From positions 2,480,001-2,544,000 of the forward strand of contig NZ_CP063458.1 of the NCBI RefSeq assembly GCF_015169395.1: DNA of 64,000 nt. The letters run 5' to 3'. Positions 18,440-26,948 of this stretch are shown piece by piece; position 1 is the stretch's first letter, and each line of letters begins with the position of its first letter. A model generated the notes under the pieces. That model was given only the letters and a program-made list of their open reading frames with translations. It had not been told where the DNA came from and did not search any database. Source of the DNA: Humisphaera borealis. Lineage in GTDB: Bacteria > Planctomycetota > Phycisphaerae > Tepidisphaerales > Tepidisphaeraceae. The position numbers were made by a program, and so were the translations under genes.

Positions 18440-18589
18440 GCCGAGGATCAAGGGCTACGGATCCTCGGCAACCTTGTCCGGTCTGCGTCCCCCTTGCGGG
18501 ATCGGCGGTTGCCGGTTCGGCTCTTGTGGTGAGTGTGCCTCCTTTCTCACAAGTCCTGGGTTGGTGACGCGTTGGCACGTCGGCAACCC
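18440..18589 (-). promoter_or_regulatory. Structured block in the flagellin 1 leader
   Basis: Three perfect helices are readable. GGGTTG/CAACCC with an inner GACG/CGTC pairs at 18558-18589. CGGCAACC/GGTTGCCG (8 bp) pairs 18507-18514 with 18466-18473. GCCGAGGATC/GATCCTCGGC (10 bp) pairs 18460-18469 with 18440-18449. The last two share four bases and cannot form fully together. Between them and the first lies AAAGGAGG in the loop of a GTGAG/CTCAC hairpin (18530-18551), with no start codon after it. A structured leader or riboswitch-like element is an inference. Confidence 0.35.
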
Positions 18590-18814
18590 GAAGGCGCCCG
18601 TCTCTCCGAGGGGGTCGCCGCCAGAACCGCCGTGGCGCAGTCACTAACTTCACCCGCAGCATCGACCCGGATTTGGGGGGTACTTTAGGTGCGCCGCAAT
18701 TTGCAAATGGACGCGTGGTTATGGGCGAACGCGGAAGAACACCTACTTGCCGCCCCGGAATGCCCCCTGCTTCCGCACCCGCACAATTACCGGACCGCAC
18801 CGCCAGAAACAGAG

Positions 18815-18845
18815 AAAGGGCGGCCTCCGTCGTCGGAAGCCGCCC
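18815..18845 (-). terminator. Terminator of flagellin 2
   Basis: GGGCGGC-TCCG pairs with CGGA-GCCGCCC (11 pairs and one A/C mismatch) around a TCGT loop. On the minus strand it is followed by TTTCTCTGTTTC. It starts 31 bases after the flagellin 2 stop codon. Confidence 0.8.
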
Positions 18846-18875
18846 GTGTCGTTCAGATATTGGGTCGTGCCGCTT

Positions 18876-20303
18876 CTACTGCAGCAGCGACAGGACCTGC
18901 TGCGGCGTCGCGTTGGCCGTGGCCAACACGCTGGTGCCGGCCTGGGTGAGGATCTGCGACCGTGTCAGGGCCGCGGTTTCGGCGGCGAAGTCAGCGTCGC
19001 GGATCGAGCTTTCGCTCGCCGTGACGTTCTCCATCGCGATGTTCAGCGAGTTGATATTGGTGTCGAGCGTGTTCTTCTCGAACGCGCCCAGACGCCCTCG
19101 AAGCACCGCGACCTGTCGGATCGCGGTCTCGAGAATCTTGCTCGCATCGGCCGAGTTTCCGCCGACCAGCGTCGACGTGCCACCGGTCACGACGTCGTTC
19201 AGGAAGCCGACCGTCTTGCTTCCCAGCTTGCTCGCGGCGACCGACTGAATGCCGACGTTGACCTGCTGGTTCGAAGTCACCTTCGCACCCAGCTGGAACA
19301 ACGCACCGCCGCCGGTGATCGCGAACGACGTCTGGCCGATGCCGAACGTTTCGTCGATGGTCATGCTCATCTCGAGCGACGACGTGTTGAGCTTGAGGTT
19401 CAACCCGTCGCCGACGGTGAGCGCGCCGTTGACCGTCGCGGCGACGTCCTGCCCGATGTCACGAGCCTTGCTATTGCCCGCGCTATCGACCGTTCCGAAC
19501 ACGCCGCTTTGTGCAGTCACGGAGACGAACTGCCGAGATCCGTACCCAATCGAGTTAAAGGTGATCCCGCTCGTCGCCGCCGAAGCGGTGATGTACCCGG
19601 CCGTGACGCCGGTAGCGTCGGTCAGGGTGTTCACTGCGTAGGCGATCGCAGAGGTTTTGGTGCCGGCAGTGAACTGCAGGACCTGCACCCCTTCGACGCC
19701 GCCGATCTCCAGCGTGACACCGCTGGCAATCGCCGAGCCGCGGAACTGAAGTTCCGCCGTCTTGGCGCTGGTGATGACATCCACCTGCACCGGGATGCTG
19801 GCGCGGGTGCCGAAGTTGGCCTGGCTGATCTCCAGCGACGTGACGGCCGAGCCGCTGACACCGCTGGTGACGTAGTCGAGACTGCCGTTGATCAGCTTGA
19901 GCCCCGCGAACGTGGTGGTGTTCGCGATGCGGGTGATGCTCTGGACGGCCGAGTCCACCTGCAGCTGATTGGCCTGGATCTCTTCCGGCGACAGTGCGCC
20001 GGTGTTGGCGGCCTGGACGACCAGGCTCTTGATGTTCAGCAGGAGTGAGGCAACCTCATTGAGGGAGCCTTCGGCCGTGCTGATGACATTGCTTGCGCGC
20101 TGCGAGTTATCGATGGCTTGGTTGATGCCTGAAATCTCGCTGCGAAGGCCTTCACTTGCGATGAGACCCGCGGGGTCGTCCGCCCCGCGGTTGATGCGTA
20201 AGCCCGTAGACAGGCGCTGAAGCGTCGAACCCAACTGCTTCTGGGACCGCTGCAGACCACGCTGCGCGGTGAGTGAGGCGACGTTCGTATTGATGCGGGC
20301 CAT
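18876..20303 (-). CDS. fliC: Flagellin 2
   Basis: 475 residues. It begins ARINTNVASLTAQRGLQRSQ, continues with RLSTGLRINRGADDPAGL, and ends with an intact C-terminal core (ESSIRDADFAAETAALTRSQ, then LSLLQ). The central domain has a flagellin-IN type motif (near residues 185-245) and a distinct sequence from flagellin 1, so the filament may be composite. It is directly downstream of csrA by 214 bases and has its own terminator. The start follows GGAGGAT with a candidate CsrA hexaloop. Confidence 0.97.
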   Translation of the reverse strand: MARINTNVASLTAQRGLQRSQKQLGSTLQRLSTGLRINRGADDPAGLIASEGLRSEISGINQAIDNSQRASNVISTAEGSLNEVASLLLNIKSLVVQAANTGALSPEEIQANQLQVDSAVQSITRIANTTTFAGLKLINGSLDYVTSGVSGSAVTSLEISQANFGTRASIPVQVDVITSAKTAELQFRGSAIASGVTLEIGGVEGVQVLQFTAGTKTSAIAYAVNTLTDATGVTAGYITASAATSGITFNSIGYGSRQFVSVTAQSGVFGTVDSAGNSKARDIGQDVAATVNGALTVGDGLNLKLNTSSLEMSMTIDETFGIGQTSFAITGGGALFQLGAKVTSNQQVNVGIQSVAASKLGSKTVGFLNDVVTGGTSTLVGGNSADASKILETAIRQVAVLRGRLGAFEKNTLDTNINSLNIAMENVTASESSIRDADFAAETAALTRSQILTQAGTSVLATANATPQQVLSLLQ

Positions 20304-20306
20304 GTC

Positions 20307-20320
20307 AATCCTCCATGATT
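20307..20320 (-). promoter_or_regulatory. Hexaloop hairpin over the flagellin 2 ribosome site, candidate CsrA operator
   Basis: AATC-ATGGAG-GATT: a 4-bp stem with a six-base loop that fits the ANGGAN loop preferred by CsrA. It covers the SD and ends three bases before the ATG. Confidence 0.5.
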
Positions 20321-20517
20321 AGAGATGGCGCTGCCGGGAAATCCTCCCGGCGGGTGGTGGCCGCTATCCTGCGGCCGATCGAGGTGGCGAGATGTTGACG
20401 GATGGTGGGAATCGTCAGCTCCGGATTGTTTTCCTTGCGGACGTCGGCATCAGGTTGTTTTGATGGGGTCAGCATCTGTTTCAACTTTGCTTCGAACGTT
20501 CCAATCCGGTTCCGAAC

Positions 20518-20775
20518 TCATTGCTTCTTATCCGGCCCCTCCTCCGGCGGCTTCTTGCCCAGCCTTGCGATGCCCGGAATGTCTTCCGGCTTCACCTGGG
20601 CGGCCGCACGGTTCTCGCGGCGGATCGCGTCGTACACTTCTTTACGGTGTACGCTGATCTCCCGCGGGGCCGTGATTCCCAGACGCACCTTGTCTCCGCG
20701 GATGTCCACCACGGTTACCTCGATGTCGTCTCCGATCATGATCGTCTCATCCCGCTGACGGGATAGCACCAGCAT
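20518..20775 (-). CDS. csrA: Carbon storage regulator CsrA
   Basis: 85 residues; the first about 52 are the CsrA fold ([20 protein letters not shown], then [20 protein letters not shown]) with Leu4 and Arg44, key RNA-binding residues, both present. The remaining about 30 are a charged tail ([10 protein letters not shown], then EEGPDKKQ), longer than in enteric CsrA. It is a dimeric RNA-binding protein that blocks ribosome access at GGA hairpins. The start at 20775 follows GGAAGGAG. It is flanked by fliW upstream and flagellin downstream, the context in which FliW titrates CsrA in other bacteria. An AGGAAGGAG pair of GGA sites before its own start suggests autoregulation. Confidence 0.96.
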   Translation of the reverse strand: MLVLSRQRDETIMIGDDIEVTVVDIRGDKVRLGITAPREISVHRKEVYDAIRRENRAAAQVKPEDIPGIARLGKKPPEEGPDKKQ

Positions 20776-21056
20776 GCTGGCTCCTTCCTGCGTGGCGGGG
20801 GGCGCATCGGCCGCATGGACCTTGATCGTTCCTCGATCGCGGTACCGTCGGCAAATGCACCGCCCGTCGGCACGGGTCGCGGCGTAAAAAGCCGGCCGCG
20901 CCATGGGTTCACGCGACGTCCGTGTCGCGCGGCGATGTCGACGGCCTTCCATGGCCGAACAACACCGCTGGTGGTGCACTGTCGGTCACCTTGATGTCCG
21001 TCTTGCCGACGGCATCAGATGCCAACAACTCTTGCTTGGGTTGAATGCGCTTCGCC

Positions 21057-21506
21057 TCAGGCCGACTTGGCCAGCGGAACGTCGGCGTGCAGCTTCAGCA
21101 GCGGCTGCCGGGTCGTCCACTTCTTTTCGGTGAGCACCACCTGCTGTGCCAGGCGGTTCTCGGCGTTGACGACGATCGGCCCGAGCAGGTTGCCCGTAAG
21201 CCATTCGCCGACCTTGTTGCAGATGACAAAGGACTGAATCGTCCCCGTGTCCGAAATGCTCAACTCCTCGCGCGTTTCCTCGCGAATCGGGACTTCATAG
21301 TCCTTGAAGAAGATGCTCGGATCGGTCACGACAAATGCCAGCGTCGAATCGTCCACCGACTGCAGCCAGAAGAAGTAGTTCTCCTGACTGGTCTGGATCA
21401 GGGCGAACTGGCGATGCTCGGGAAAGCCGAGCAGCCCGTTGGGGAAACTGATGATGCGGTCGTCGTCCACCGACAACCGTCCGAATCGCGAACTGAGGAT
21501 CTCCAT
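21057..21506 (-). CDS. fliW: Flagellar assembly factor FliW
   Basis: 149 residues, the usual FliW length. Recognised by IISFPNGLLGFPEHRQFALI near the N-terminus, followed by FFWLQSVDDSTLAFVVTDP, which are the conserved strands of this single-domain beta-barrel protein. FliW binds flagellin or CsrA; when flagellin is exported FliW is free to inhibit CsrA. The start at 21506 has the SD inside a GGA-loop hairpin, unexpected for a CsrA antagonist and suggestive of feedback. It lies between flgL and csrA. Confidence 0.94.
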   Translation of the reverse strand: MEILSSRFGRLSVDDDRIISFPNGLLGFPEHRQFALIQTSQENYFFWLQSVDDSTLAFVVTDPSIFFKDYEVPIREETREELSISDTGTIQSFVICNKVGEWLTGNLLGPIVVNAENRLAQQVVLTEKKWTTRQPLLKLHADVPLAKSA

Positions 21507-21830
21507 CTGTGAACTCCGTTCTTTCGGGCAGACTCCAGGGTTTTGGGCCGACGCCGGGATGCCGTACCGGCTTGTCGACCGCGGGCGCTGTCCGATTCGC
21601 CCGCCCGATCCCGACCGTTGGCTCGCCATCATGGCGTCGCATCCGGCCGATCGGTCCCGCGAACTCCGCCGCGGGGGATTCTTCGTCTACTTCACTCATC
21701 TGCCGCAGGACTTGCGCCTCGCGGGCAGATGATGCGCTCTGATTCAGATTCTACTGTGATTGCTGCAGTCGCAATGCACATCGCTTATCACACAGCAAGT
21801 CGCGTGCCATTAACAGGTGCCGGTTTATCT
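21507..21830. other. Interval between flgL and fliW
   Basis: 324 bases with no gene. The part near flgL (21740-21830) is richer in A+T, for example TGTGTGATAAGCG on the minus strand, and could hold a promoter for fliW-csrA-flagellin. I cannot assign a sigma factor. Confidence 0.4.
21511..21521 (-). promoter_or_regulatory. GGA-triloop hairpin over the fliW ribosome site
   Basis: GAAC-GGA-GTTC, a perfect 4-bp stem, ends four bases before the fliW ATG; the loop and closing pair are the SD itself (CGGAG). Same design as the hairpins before flgA, flgF and flgJ. Confidence 0.5.
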
Positions 21831-23768
21831 CTAGCCCAGAAAATCCATCAGCGACAGGCTCAGTGATCGCCCACCGGCCTGCATCGCAGCCTGAAGCGAT
21901 GTCTGCAGCGTCTCGAACTTCGCGATCGCACTCGTGAAGTCCGTATCCTGCAGCTCCGACAGCAGCGCCTGCGTGGCAATGTTCTGGTCGTCCAGCCGGT
22001 CCTTGCGGGACTCGAACTCCTGCACGCGGGCACCCGTTTCGCCCCGGGTGCGGACCACGCGGTCGTAGTCCGTCTGCAAATGCTCGCCGCTTTCGGTAAT
22101 CGCGGCGGCGTCGTTGTTCTCGAGCGCGTCACGAAGAGCGGCCAGGTTCGCAAACACGCCCTGCGCCGCGACGGGATTGACGTCACGGCCTGTGAGGACC
22201 GTCCCCGTCGCCGTCACGTCCAGGCCGAGGTCTTTGAGCGCGGTCGAGAAGTTCAACGCCGTAATGCCCGGCGCGCCGACACCGCCTGCGGTGTCGGTCA
22301 GCACGATGCCGTTGCCGGTCGCGGCGACCGACGCGGTCATCGTGCCTAGCGTGTCGGCGGTATTGATCTTGTCGATGACGTCCTGGATCGTGGCCGCACC
22401 GTCGAGATCGACGGTGAAGTTCGTTCCGTCACTTCGGGTAATGCTCAGGTCGTCGCCGGCGACGGTCTTGACGCCCTTGCCGAAGTTCAGCTCCGAAAGT
22501 GGGGTGGTCGCGTTCAAGCTGCGCACGCCCAAGTCCGCTGCGGTGGTGCCGCCGTTCTCCGACACTGTCATCTGTGCCCCCTGGTTGGGGTTGATGATGT
22601 CGATGCCGGTGCCGGCAGCATTGATTCGCGCCGTCACGTCGGCCCCCGAATCGTTGATCGCGTTCAGCAGATCGCCGACCGTCGCGCCCAGGCGTAGCGG
22701 CGGCGAGGTGAAGTTGACTGTGACTGTCTTGGTGCCGCTGGTGATCGTCAAACCACTTGCCACGTCGATGCCTGCACCGCCGTTGAGGGCGGTCAGAGGG
22801 GTCAGATCGGTAACGAGCGGTTGCGTGGCGGTGCCGGTAACCGGCACGCCCGCCCCGCTACCCGTGGTGGTCAGGATGCCGAGTTGCGACGCCATCGACC
22901 CGCCGCTGACTTCGTTGACGGTGATGTTGTCGCCGCCGCCGCCGGTCAGGACCAGGTTGCCGCCGCCGATTGCCGCGGTGATTCCGCCCACCGCCGCTGC
23001 GTTGATCGCCGTCACGACATCGCCAAGGGTGTCGGCGTGCGACAGGTCGACGGTTGTGGAAATGGTCCCGTTGCCCACGACGATCGATCCAGATTTGACG
23101 CCTTCGTTCGCTGCGCCGCGGAGGTCGGATAGCCGCGTGGCGGCCGTCACGCCGGGGGTCAGGTCGGCGGTGCCGGTGATCCGCGTCGAGGTCGCGCCGA
23201 ACACCTCGGCACCATTGGCCATGAACGACAAGCTTGCGTTCTCGTCGACGCGGTTGAGGAGCGTCGTTCCCGACCCGACAAACTTCACGCCACCGTTCTC
23301 GCCAACTTCGAACGGGGGCTCGGTCGCCTTGTCACCGCCGAACAGGTAGACGCCGTTAAACTGCTTGTTGCCGAGCGAAACCGCCTGTTGGTAGATGCTC
23401 TGCACGACCGCGGCGGCAGACTTGCGGGCGTCGGGCGTTACATCCGATCCCACGTTCGCCGATGCGATCGTCTGCGCCTGCTGGAGCAGTGCGCTCAGGT
23501 CGCCCAGCGTGGAGTCGACCTCAGAGAGCTGGCCCTTGGCGGCATCGATGTTGTCGGCGTACGCCTTGCGCTGCTCGAGTACCTTCTGAAGCTGGATTGC
23601 CGCGGACGAATCCCCCGGGTCATCGCTCGGCCGATTGAGCCGTTTGCCGGTCGTCAATTCGTTCTGAACCTGCGCAAGCTGAGCCTGCGTGCGCGAGACG
23701 CTCGACGTGACAAGGCTGCTCCTTGTCAGGTTCGAGACGCGAGCGAGGTTGAGCGGCAGAACTGACAT
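21831..23768 (-). CDS. flgL: Flagellar hook-filament junction protein FlgL, enlarged
   Basis: 645 residues, about twice the enteric FlgL. The N-terminal core is flagellin-like (TQAQLAQVQNELTTGKRLNR, followed by PSDDP) and the C-terminus closes it (SELQDTDFTSAIAKFETLQT). The extra central part (about residues 230-520) has three flagellin-IN type motifs: TLGDVVTAINAAA, TVGDLLNAINDSG and TIQDVIDKINTAD, each followed by NG/GG-rich strands. It connects hook to filament as HAP3 and lies downstream of flgK by 84 bases that hold a palindromic repeat. The start at 23768 has no SD. Confidence 0.93.
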   Translation of the reverse strand: MSVLPLNLARVSNLTRSSLVTSSVSRTQAQLAQVQNELTTGKRLNRPSDDPGDSSAAIQLQKVLEQRKAYADNIDAAKGQLSEVDSTLGDLSALLQQAQTIASANVGSDVTPDARKSAAAVVQSIYQQAVSLGNKQFNGVYLFGGDKATEPPFEVGENGGVKFVGSGTTLLNRVDENASLSFMANGAEVFGATSTRITGTADLTPGVTAATRLSDLRGAANEGVKSGSIVVGNGTISTTVDLSHADTLGDVVTAINAAAVGGITAAIGGGNLVLTGGGGDNITVNEVSGGSMASQLGILTTTGSGAGVPVTGTATQPLVTDLTPLTALNGGAGIDVASGLTITSGTKTVTVNFTSPPLRLGATVGDLLNAINDSGADVTARINAAGTGIDIINPNQGAQMTVSENGGTTAADLGVRSLNATTPLSELNFGKGVKTVAGDDLSITRSDGTNFTVDLDGAATIQDVIDKINTADTLGTMTASVAATGNGIVLTDTAGGVGAPGITALNFSTALKDLGLDVTATGTVLTGRDVNPVAAQGVFANLAALRDALENNDAAAITESGEHLQTDYDRVVRTRGETGARVQEFESRKDRLDDQNIATQALLSELQDTDFTSAIAKFETLQTSLQAAMQAGGRSLSLSLMDFLG

Positions 23769-23770
23769 TT

Positions 23771-23856
23771 GTTGGGTCCGCCTTGGCGGACGCGATTGCA
23801 AACGACTTCAGATTGTTCCGATCAACACCCCGGACGTCCGCCAAGGCGGACCCTAC
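23771..23856. repeat. GTCCGCCTTGGCGGAC repeat pair at the flgK end
   Basis: The left copy (23771-23794) and inverted right copy (23835-23856) face each other across 40 bases. Each copy is itself a palindrome (GTCCGCC, TT, GGCGGAC). The TAG in the right copy, read on the minus strand, is the flgK stop codon. The left copy ends two bases before the flgL start codon. Confidence 0.85.
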
Positions 23857-25553
23857 CGGGCCATGTTGATCACCAGGTCCATTAACTCGTTCACCGTCGA
23901 AATCAGCCTCGCGGCGCCTTGGAACGCGCGCTGCTCGCGCATCAGGTTGACAGCCTCTTCGTCCAGGCTTACGCCGCTAAGCGACTCTCGCTGTGTCTGC
24001 AGTGTTTCGAGGATTCCCTGGGCGGCCTCGGCGTCGTTCTTTGCGCTCCCGGCGGCGGTGGCGACGCTGGTGACGACGCCTTCATACTTGTCCTTCAGGC
24101 TTTGTCCCTGGAAGGCACCGATCGGTTGCGTTTCCATCGCCGCGATCAGCCGAGCCGTCTGGTTGTCGCCCTTCTGTCCGTTCTTGGCCGCGGCAAGCAT
24201 CTGCGGGTTGTCGGCGAGCGTCTGGCTGACCTTGATGTCCCGGGCAGTGCTGCCGGTGAAGAAGTTATTCACACCCAGCGAAGCCAGGACGCCACTGCTA
24301 TCCTGGCTGAAGCTCAGCTCGACTGCGGCCGAGTCGGCGGCAATGGTGAGCTTTCCGGCGCTGATCGTTGCGTTTACACCGGCGATGCCGTCAAGATTCG
24401 TTCGCAGGTCGTCGAGTGTCGTATCGTCGCCGTTCAGGCCGTCGGCATCGATCTGTACCAGTGTGCTGGTCACCAGCCCGGTCGCCTTGTCCTTCACGTG
24501 GACGACGACGCTGCCATTGGCGGGCGGCTGAAGCAGGCCCGACGTCGGATCGGTCAGTGCCACGGTCGGGTCTTCGACCACATTGCTCGCTGTCACGCTA
24601 GCGAAACCTTCAAGACCCTGGCCCGAAGCGTGGATCTTGTTCAGTTCGAAGATCATCGATCCGGCGATCGCATCGACATCCTTGATCACGCCACCAACCG
24701 TCTTCCGCGACTCGACCAAACCAGCGATCTGGCCGCTCTTGAGCGACACCGTACCGAGATTCGCCTTGAACCGAACTTCCGGTAAGGGTTCCTCGGCAGT
24801 GCCGGCGTTAACCAGCGTGAGCCCGCGGGTTTCGCTGCCCAACACCAGCGGCTCGGAACCGACATAGACGTTCAATGTTCCGTTCGGCTGTTCGACGGTT
24901 TTGACGTCGATCAGCGAGGCCAGCTCACGCACAACCGCATCGCGCTGATCGCGGAGATTGTTTGCCTGGCCGGCACCACCCTCGACGGTCGAAATCTGCA
25001 CGTTCAGATCGCCGATCCGTTGCGACAGCGAGTCGGCCTGACTGATCAGTGCCGGCAGACGCTGGTCGATCGTCTGCTGAAGGCTGTCGAGTTGGCCGCG
25101 AGAGTCGTTCAACCAGCTCGCCAGGGCCTGGCCATTTTGAATGACGACCTGCCGAAGGCCGATATCCTGCGGCTTGTTCGCCAGATTCGACCAGCTCGAG
25201 AAGAACGCCGACATGCGGCTCGACAGGTCGGTGTCGCCGAGTTCGTTCAGCACCGATTCCACCTGCCCGAGCCACTGTTGCTGGGTCTGGGCGGCGTCGT
25301 TCTCACTGAGTGCGGCGCGAACGCGGCCTTCGAGGGCTTCGTCAATCTGCCGTCGGACGGCGTCGATCTGGACGCCCGAACCCAAGAAGATCCCATGCCG
25401 CACCATCTGGTCCCGCGACGCCGACAGGTCCGTGACCTGGCGCGTGTAATCGGCGTTGCCGGCATTGCTGATGTTGTTGCCGGTGGTCTGGATGGCGGCC
25501 TGGTGGGCCGTCAGTGCCTGTTTGCCGATGTTGAGGGAACCGATGAGGGACAT
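23853..25553 (-). CDS. flgK: Flagellar hook-associated protein FlgK
   Basis: 566 residues, normal length. It opens with SLIGSLNIGKQALTAHQAAI and TTGNNISNAGNADYTRQ, the rod-hook-HAP1 N-terminus, and closes with LDEEAVNLMREQRAFQGAAR, the HAP1 C-terminal motif. The central region has the usual variable domain. It forms the first junction layer between hook and filament. It follows flgN by 41 bases on the same strand. The stop codon TAG is contributed by the repeat family described separately. No SD is visible upstream. Confidence 0.96.
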   Translation of the reverse strand: MSLIGSLNIGKQALTAHQAAIQTTGNNISNAGNADYTRQVTDLSASRDQMVRHGIFLGSGVQIDAVRRQIDEALEGRVRAALSENDAAQTQQQWLGQVESVLNELGDTDLSSRMSAFFSSWSNLANKPQDIGLRQVVIQNGQALASWLNDSRGQLDSLQQTIDQRLPALISQADSLSQRIGDLNVQISTVEGGAGQANNLRDQRDAVVRELASLIDVKTVEQPNGTLNVYVGSEPLVLGSETRGLTLVNAGTAEEPLPEVRFKANLGTVSLKSGQIAGLVESRKTVGGVIKDVDAIAGSMIFELNKIHASGQGLEGFASVTASNVVEDPTVALTDPTSGLLQPPANGSVVVHVKDKATGLVTSTLVQIDADGLNGDDTTLDDLRTNLDGIAGVNATISAGKLTIAADSAAVELSFSQDSSGVLASLGVNNFFTGSTARDIKVSQTLADNPQMLAAAKNGQKGDNQTARLIAAMETQPIGAFQGQSLKDKYEGVVTSVATAAGSAKNDAEAAQGILETLQTQRESLSGVSLDEEAVNLMREQRAFQGAARLISTVNELMDLVINMAR

Positions 25554-25594
25554 CGAAAACTATTCAGTAGATCGTGATACGTCAGTAGGACCAA

Positions 25595-26095
25595 TCATCC
25601 GACGGCTTCTATGCTGCCTAAGCGCCTTGTAAGCTTTGGCGCGCCGTATTTCGTATAGGTTCCGCCCTTTTCGACTGCACTCGCCAGCAGCCGAACGGCG
25701 GTATTCAGATGCCCCAGGAGCGACTGCGCGATCTTCGCTGTCACGGCGGTCTTGTTCTTGATCTCGGTCGCGAGCGACTTGAGTTCATCCCGCATCGTCA
25801 GGAACAACATCCGGTGCGACGGGAATGCCGTCGCGATTCGGCTCAGCGTGGGTTCGCCGGCAATCTTGGCCTGTCGGGCCAGGTTCGCGACGACCAACCG
25901 CCGCCTGGCTTCCGACTGAATGATCCGCGTGCGGCACTGCTCTTGGGCGGCAGCCAATAGCTCGATCTGGCCGGCATCCATCGCCCGCATCGCCTTGTCA
26001 TGCCGAAGAACGACGTCCAGCAGCCGACGGTGCTCCTCGACGAGTGACTTGAGGCACTCGGACAGGCGATCAAGATCGGAGAGCGGGATGGACAT
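25595..26095 (-). CDS. flgN: FlgN-type flagellar export chaperone
   Basis: 166 residues, mostly helical with a long coiled-coil pattern (LSECLKSLVEEHRRLLDVVL). The C-terminal YTKYGAPKLTRRLGSIEAVG resembles the tail of FlgN-like proteins in other non-enteric bacteria. FlgN holds FlgK and FlgL before export. Position supports this: its 5' end overlaps flgJ by 26 bases and flgK follows 41 bases downstream. Sequence similarity in this family is weak, so context carries much of the call. Confidence 0.8.
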   Translation of the reverse strand: MSIPLSDLDRLSECLKSLVEEHRRLLDVVLRHDKAMRAMDAGQIELLAAAQEQCRTRIIQSEARRRLVVANLARQAKIAGEPTLSRIATAFPSHRMLFLTMRDELKSLATEIKNKTAVTAKIAQSLLGHLNTAVRLLASAVEKGGTYTKYGAPKLTRRLGSIEAVG

Positions 26096-26687
26096 TGATC
26101 TTCACATTCCGGTAGGGGTTGGTGGCTTCCTTGGCGCCGGTGTCGGTTTCAATTCCCGTCGGTCGGCCGGCATTGACCGCGTCGTACGGCCTGCCGGGGA
26201 CTGGCGTCTCGGCCTGACCACCCTTGGCCTGGGTGGCATACGCTTTTTTGGCTTTGGTGAACTTGCTGACGACCGAATCGACCAGCTTCTTTCCGGCCCC
26301 GCGGGACATCTGCTCGACCAGCTTCTGGTCATACATGCTGGAAAAAGCCGCCCCGCCACGACCGCCTTCGAAAAGGTCGCTCTTGAAAGGGCTGTCGCGC
26401 ATCTGCTTCAGCATGGTGCCGAAGAAGGTCTGGCTGACGAGCTGGCGGGCCTGGGCTTCGAGGCGGGCTTCCTGGGTCTGCGCGGGCGCGGCGTTGATCG
26501 GCAGCAACCCCTTGATGTCGTTCACCGGGACCGACGTCGCGGGCATGCTGTCGCGCGGCTTGGCCTGCCGGTAGACAACGCCGGAGAGGTCGAGACCTTT
26601 CAGCTTCTTGTCGAGGGTTCCCTTGGCAACGCCCGGACGTTCGCCGGGGCTGAATGGGAGCAGGCTGGTGGGTGCTTCAATTCGCAT
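26070..26687 (-). CDS. flgJ: Rod-binding protein, FlgJ N-terminal type
   Basis: 205 residues. The segment ARQLVSQTFFGTMLKQMRDS, followed by GGAAFSSMYDQKLVEQMSRG, is the rod-binding (FlgJ N-terminal) domain, residues about 80-150. The C-terminal muramidase domain of enteric FlgJ is absent, as in many bacteria. It caps the growing rod in the periplasm. The start at 26687 lies directly after a GGA-loop hairpin. It is the first gene of the flgJ-flgN-flgK-flgL run. Confidence 0.9.
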   Translation of the reverse strand: MRIEAPTSLLPFSPGERPGVAKGTLDKKLKGLDLSGVVYRQAKPRDSMPATSVPVNDIKGLLPINAAPAQTQEARLEAQARQLVSQTFFGTMLKQMRDSPFKSDLFEGGRGGAAFSSMYDQKLVEQMSRGAGKKLVDSVVSKFTKAKKAYATQAKGGQAETPVPGRPYDAVNAGRPTGIETDTGAKEATNPYRNVKINVHPALRS

Positions 26688-26690
26688 GAT

Positions 26691-26703
26691 GCGTCTCCGA
26701 CGC
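26691..26703 (-). promoter_or_regulatory. GGA-triloop hairpin over the flgJ ribosome site
   Basis: GCGTC-GGA-GACGC, a perfect 5-bp stem, ends three bases before the flgJ ATG. The SD (CGGAGA) is entirely within loop and stem. Candidate CsrA operator. Confidence 0.5.
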
Positions 26704-26948
26704 TCGCCAGCCACTCACACGGGAAGTGGTCCGTGCGGCAGGGCATTTACGGCAGGAATCCTTCCTGCTTCGCGAGGCCTCGATGACCTCGCTCTGCGGG
26801 CATCTCTCCGCCCGCTGCTTTCTTATCGGTCGTCAGGGGTGATTTGCTGCAGCCCCCCGGACAGAATCCATTCGAACGCCAGCGCGGCCCGGCGATATGT
26901 ACGGCAGTAGCCCAGCAATTCTGAACGGCCAACAACAGGATCATGCAC

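Larger units (their letters stand above)
18157..18875 (-). other. Long leader region of flagellin 1
   Basis: 719 bases between the two flagellin genes. It holds, in minus-strand order, the flagellin 2 terminator, a TAAAGTAC...GGTCGATG pair (18661-18688) that loosely recalls a flagellar sigma factor promoter but with spacing two bases too long, a structured block (18440-18589), and the operator hairpin at the start codon. No gene is supported here. Confidence 0.5.

Noticed and set aside
18440-18520. Cyclic di-GMP-I riboswitch in the flagellin 1 leader
   Set aside because: Only fragments of the consensus (GCAA-capped stem, GGACGCAGA, GGTTGCCGAGG) are present. The order and pairings do not fit, so I report only a structured leader.
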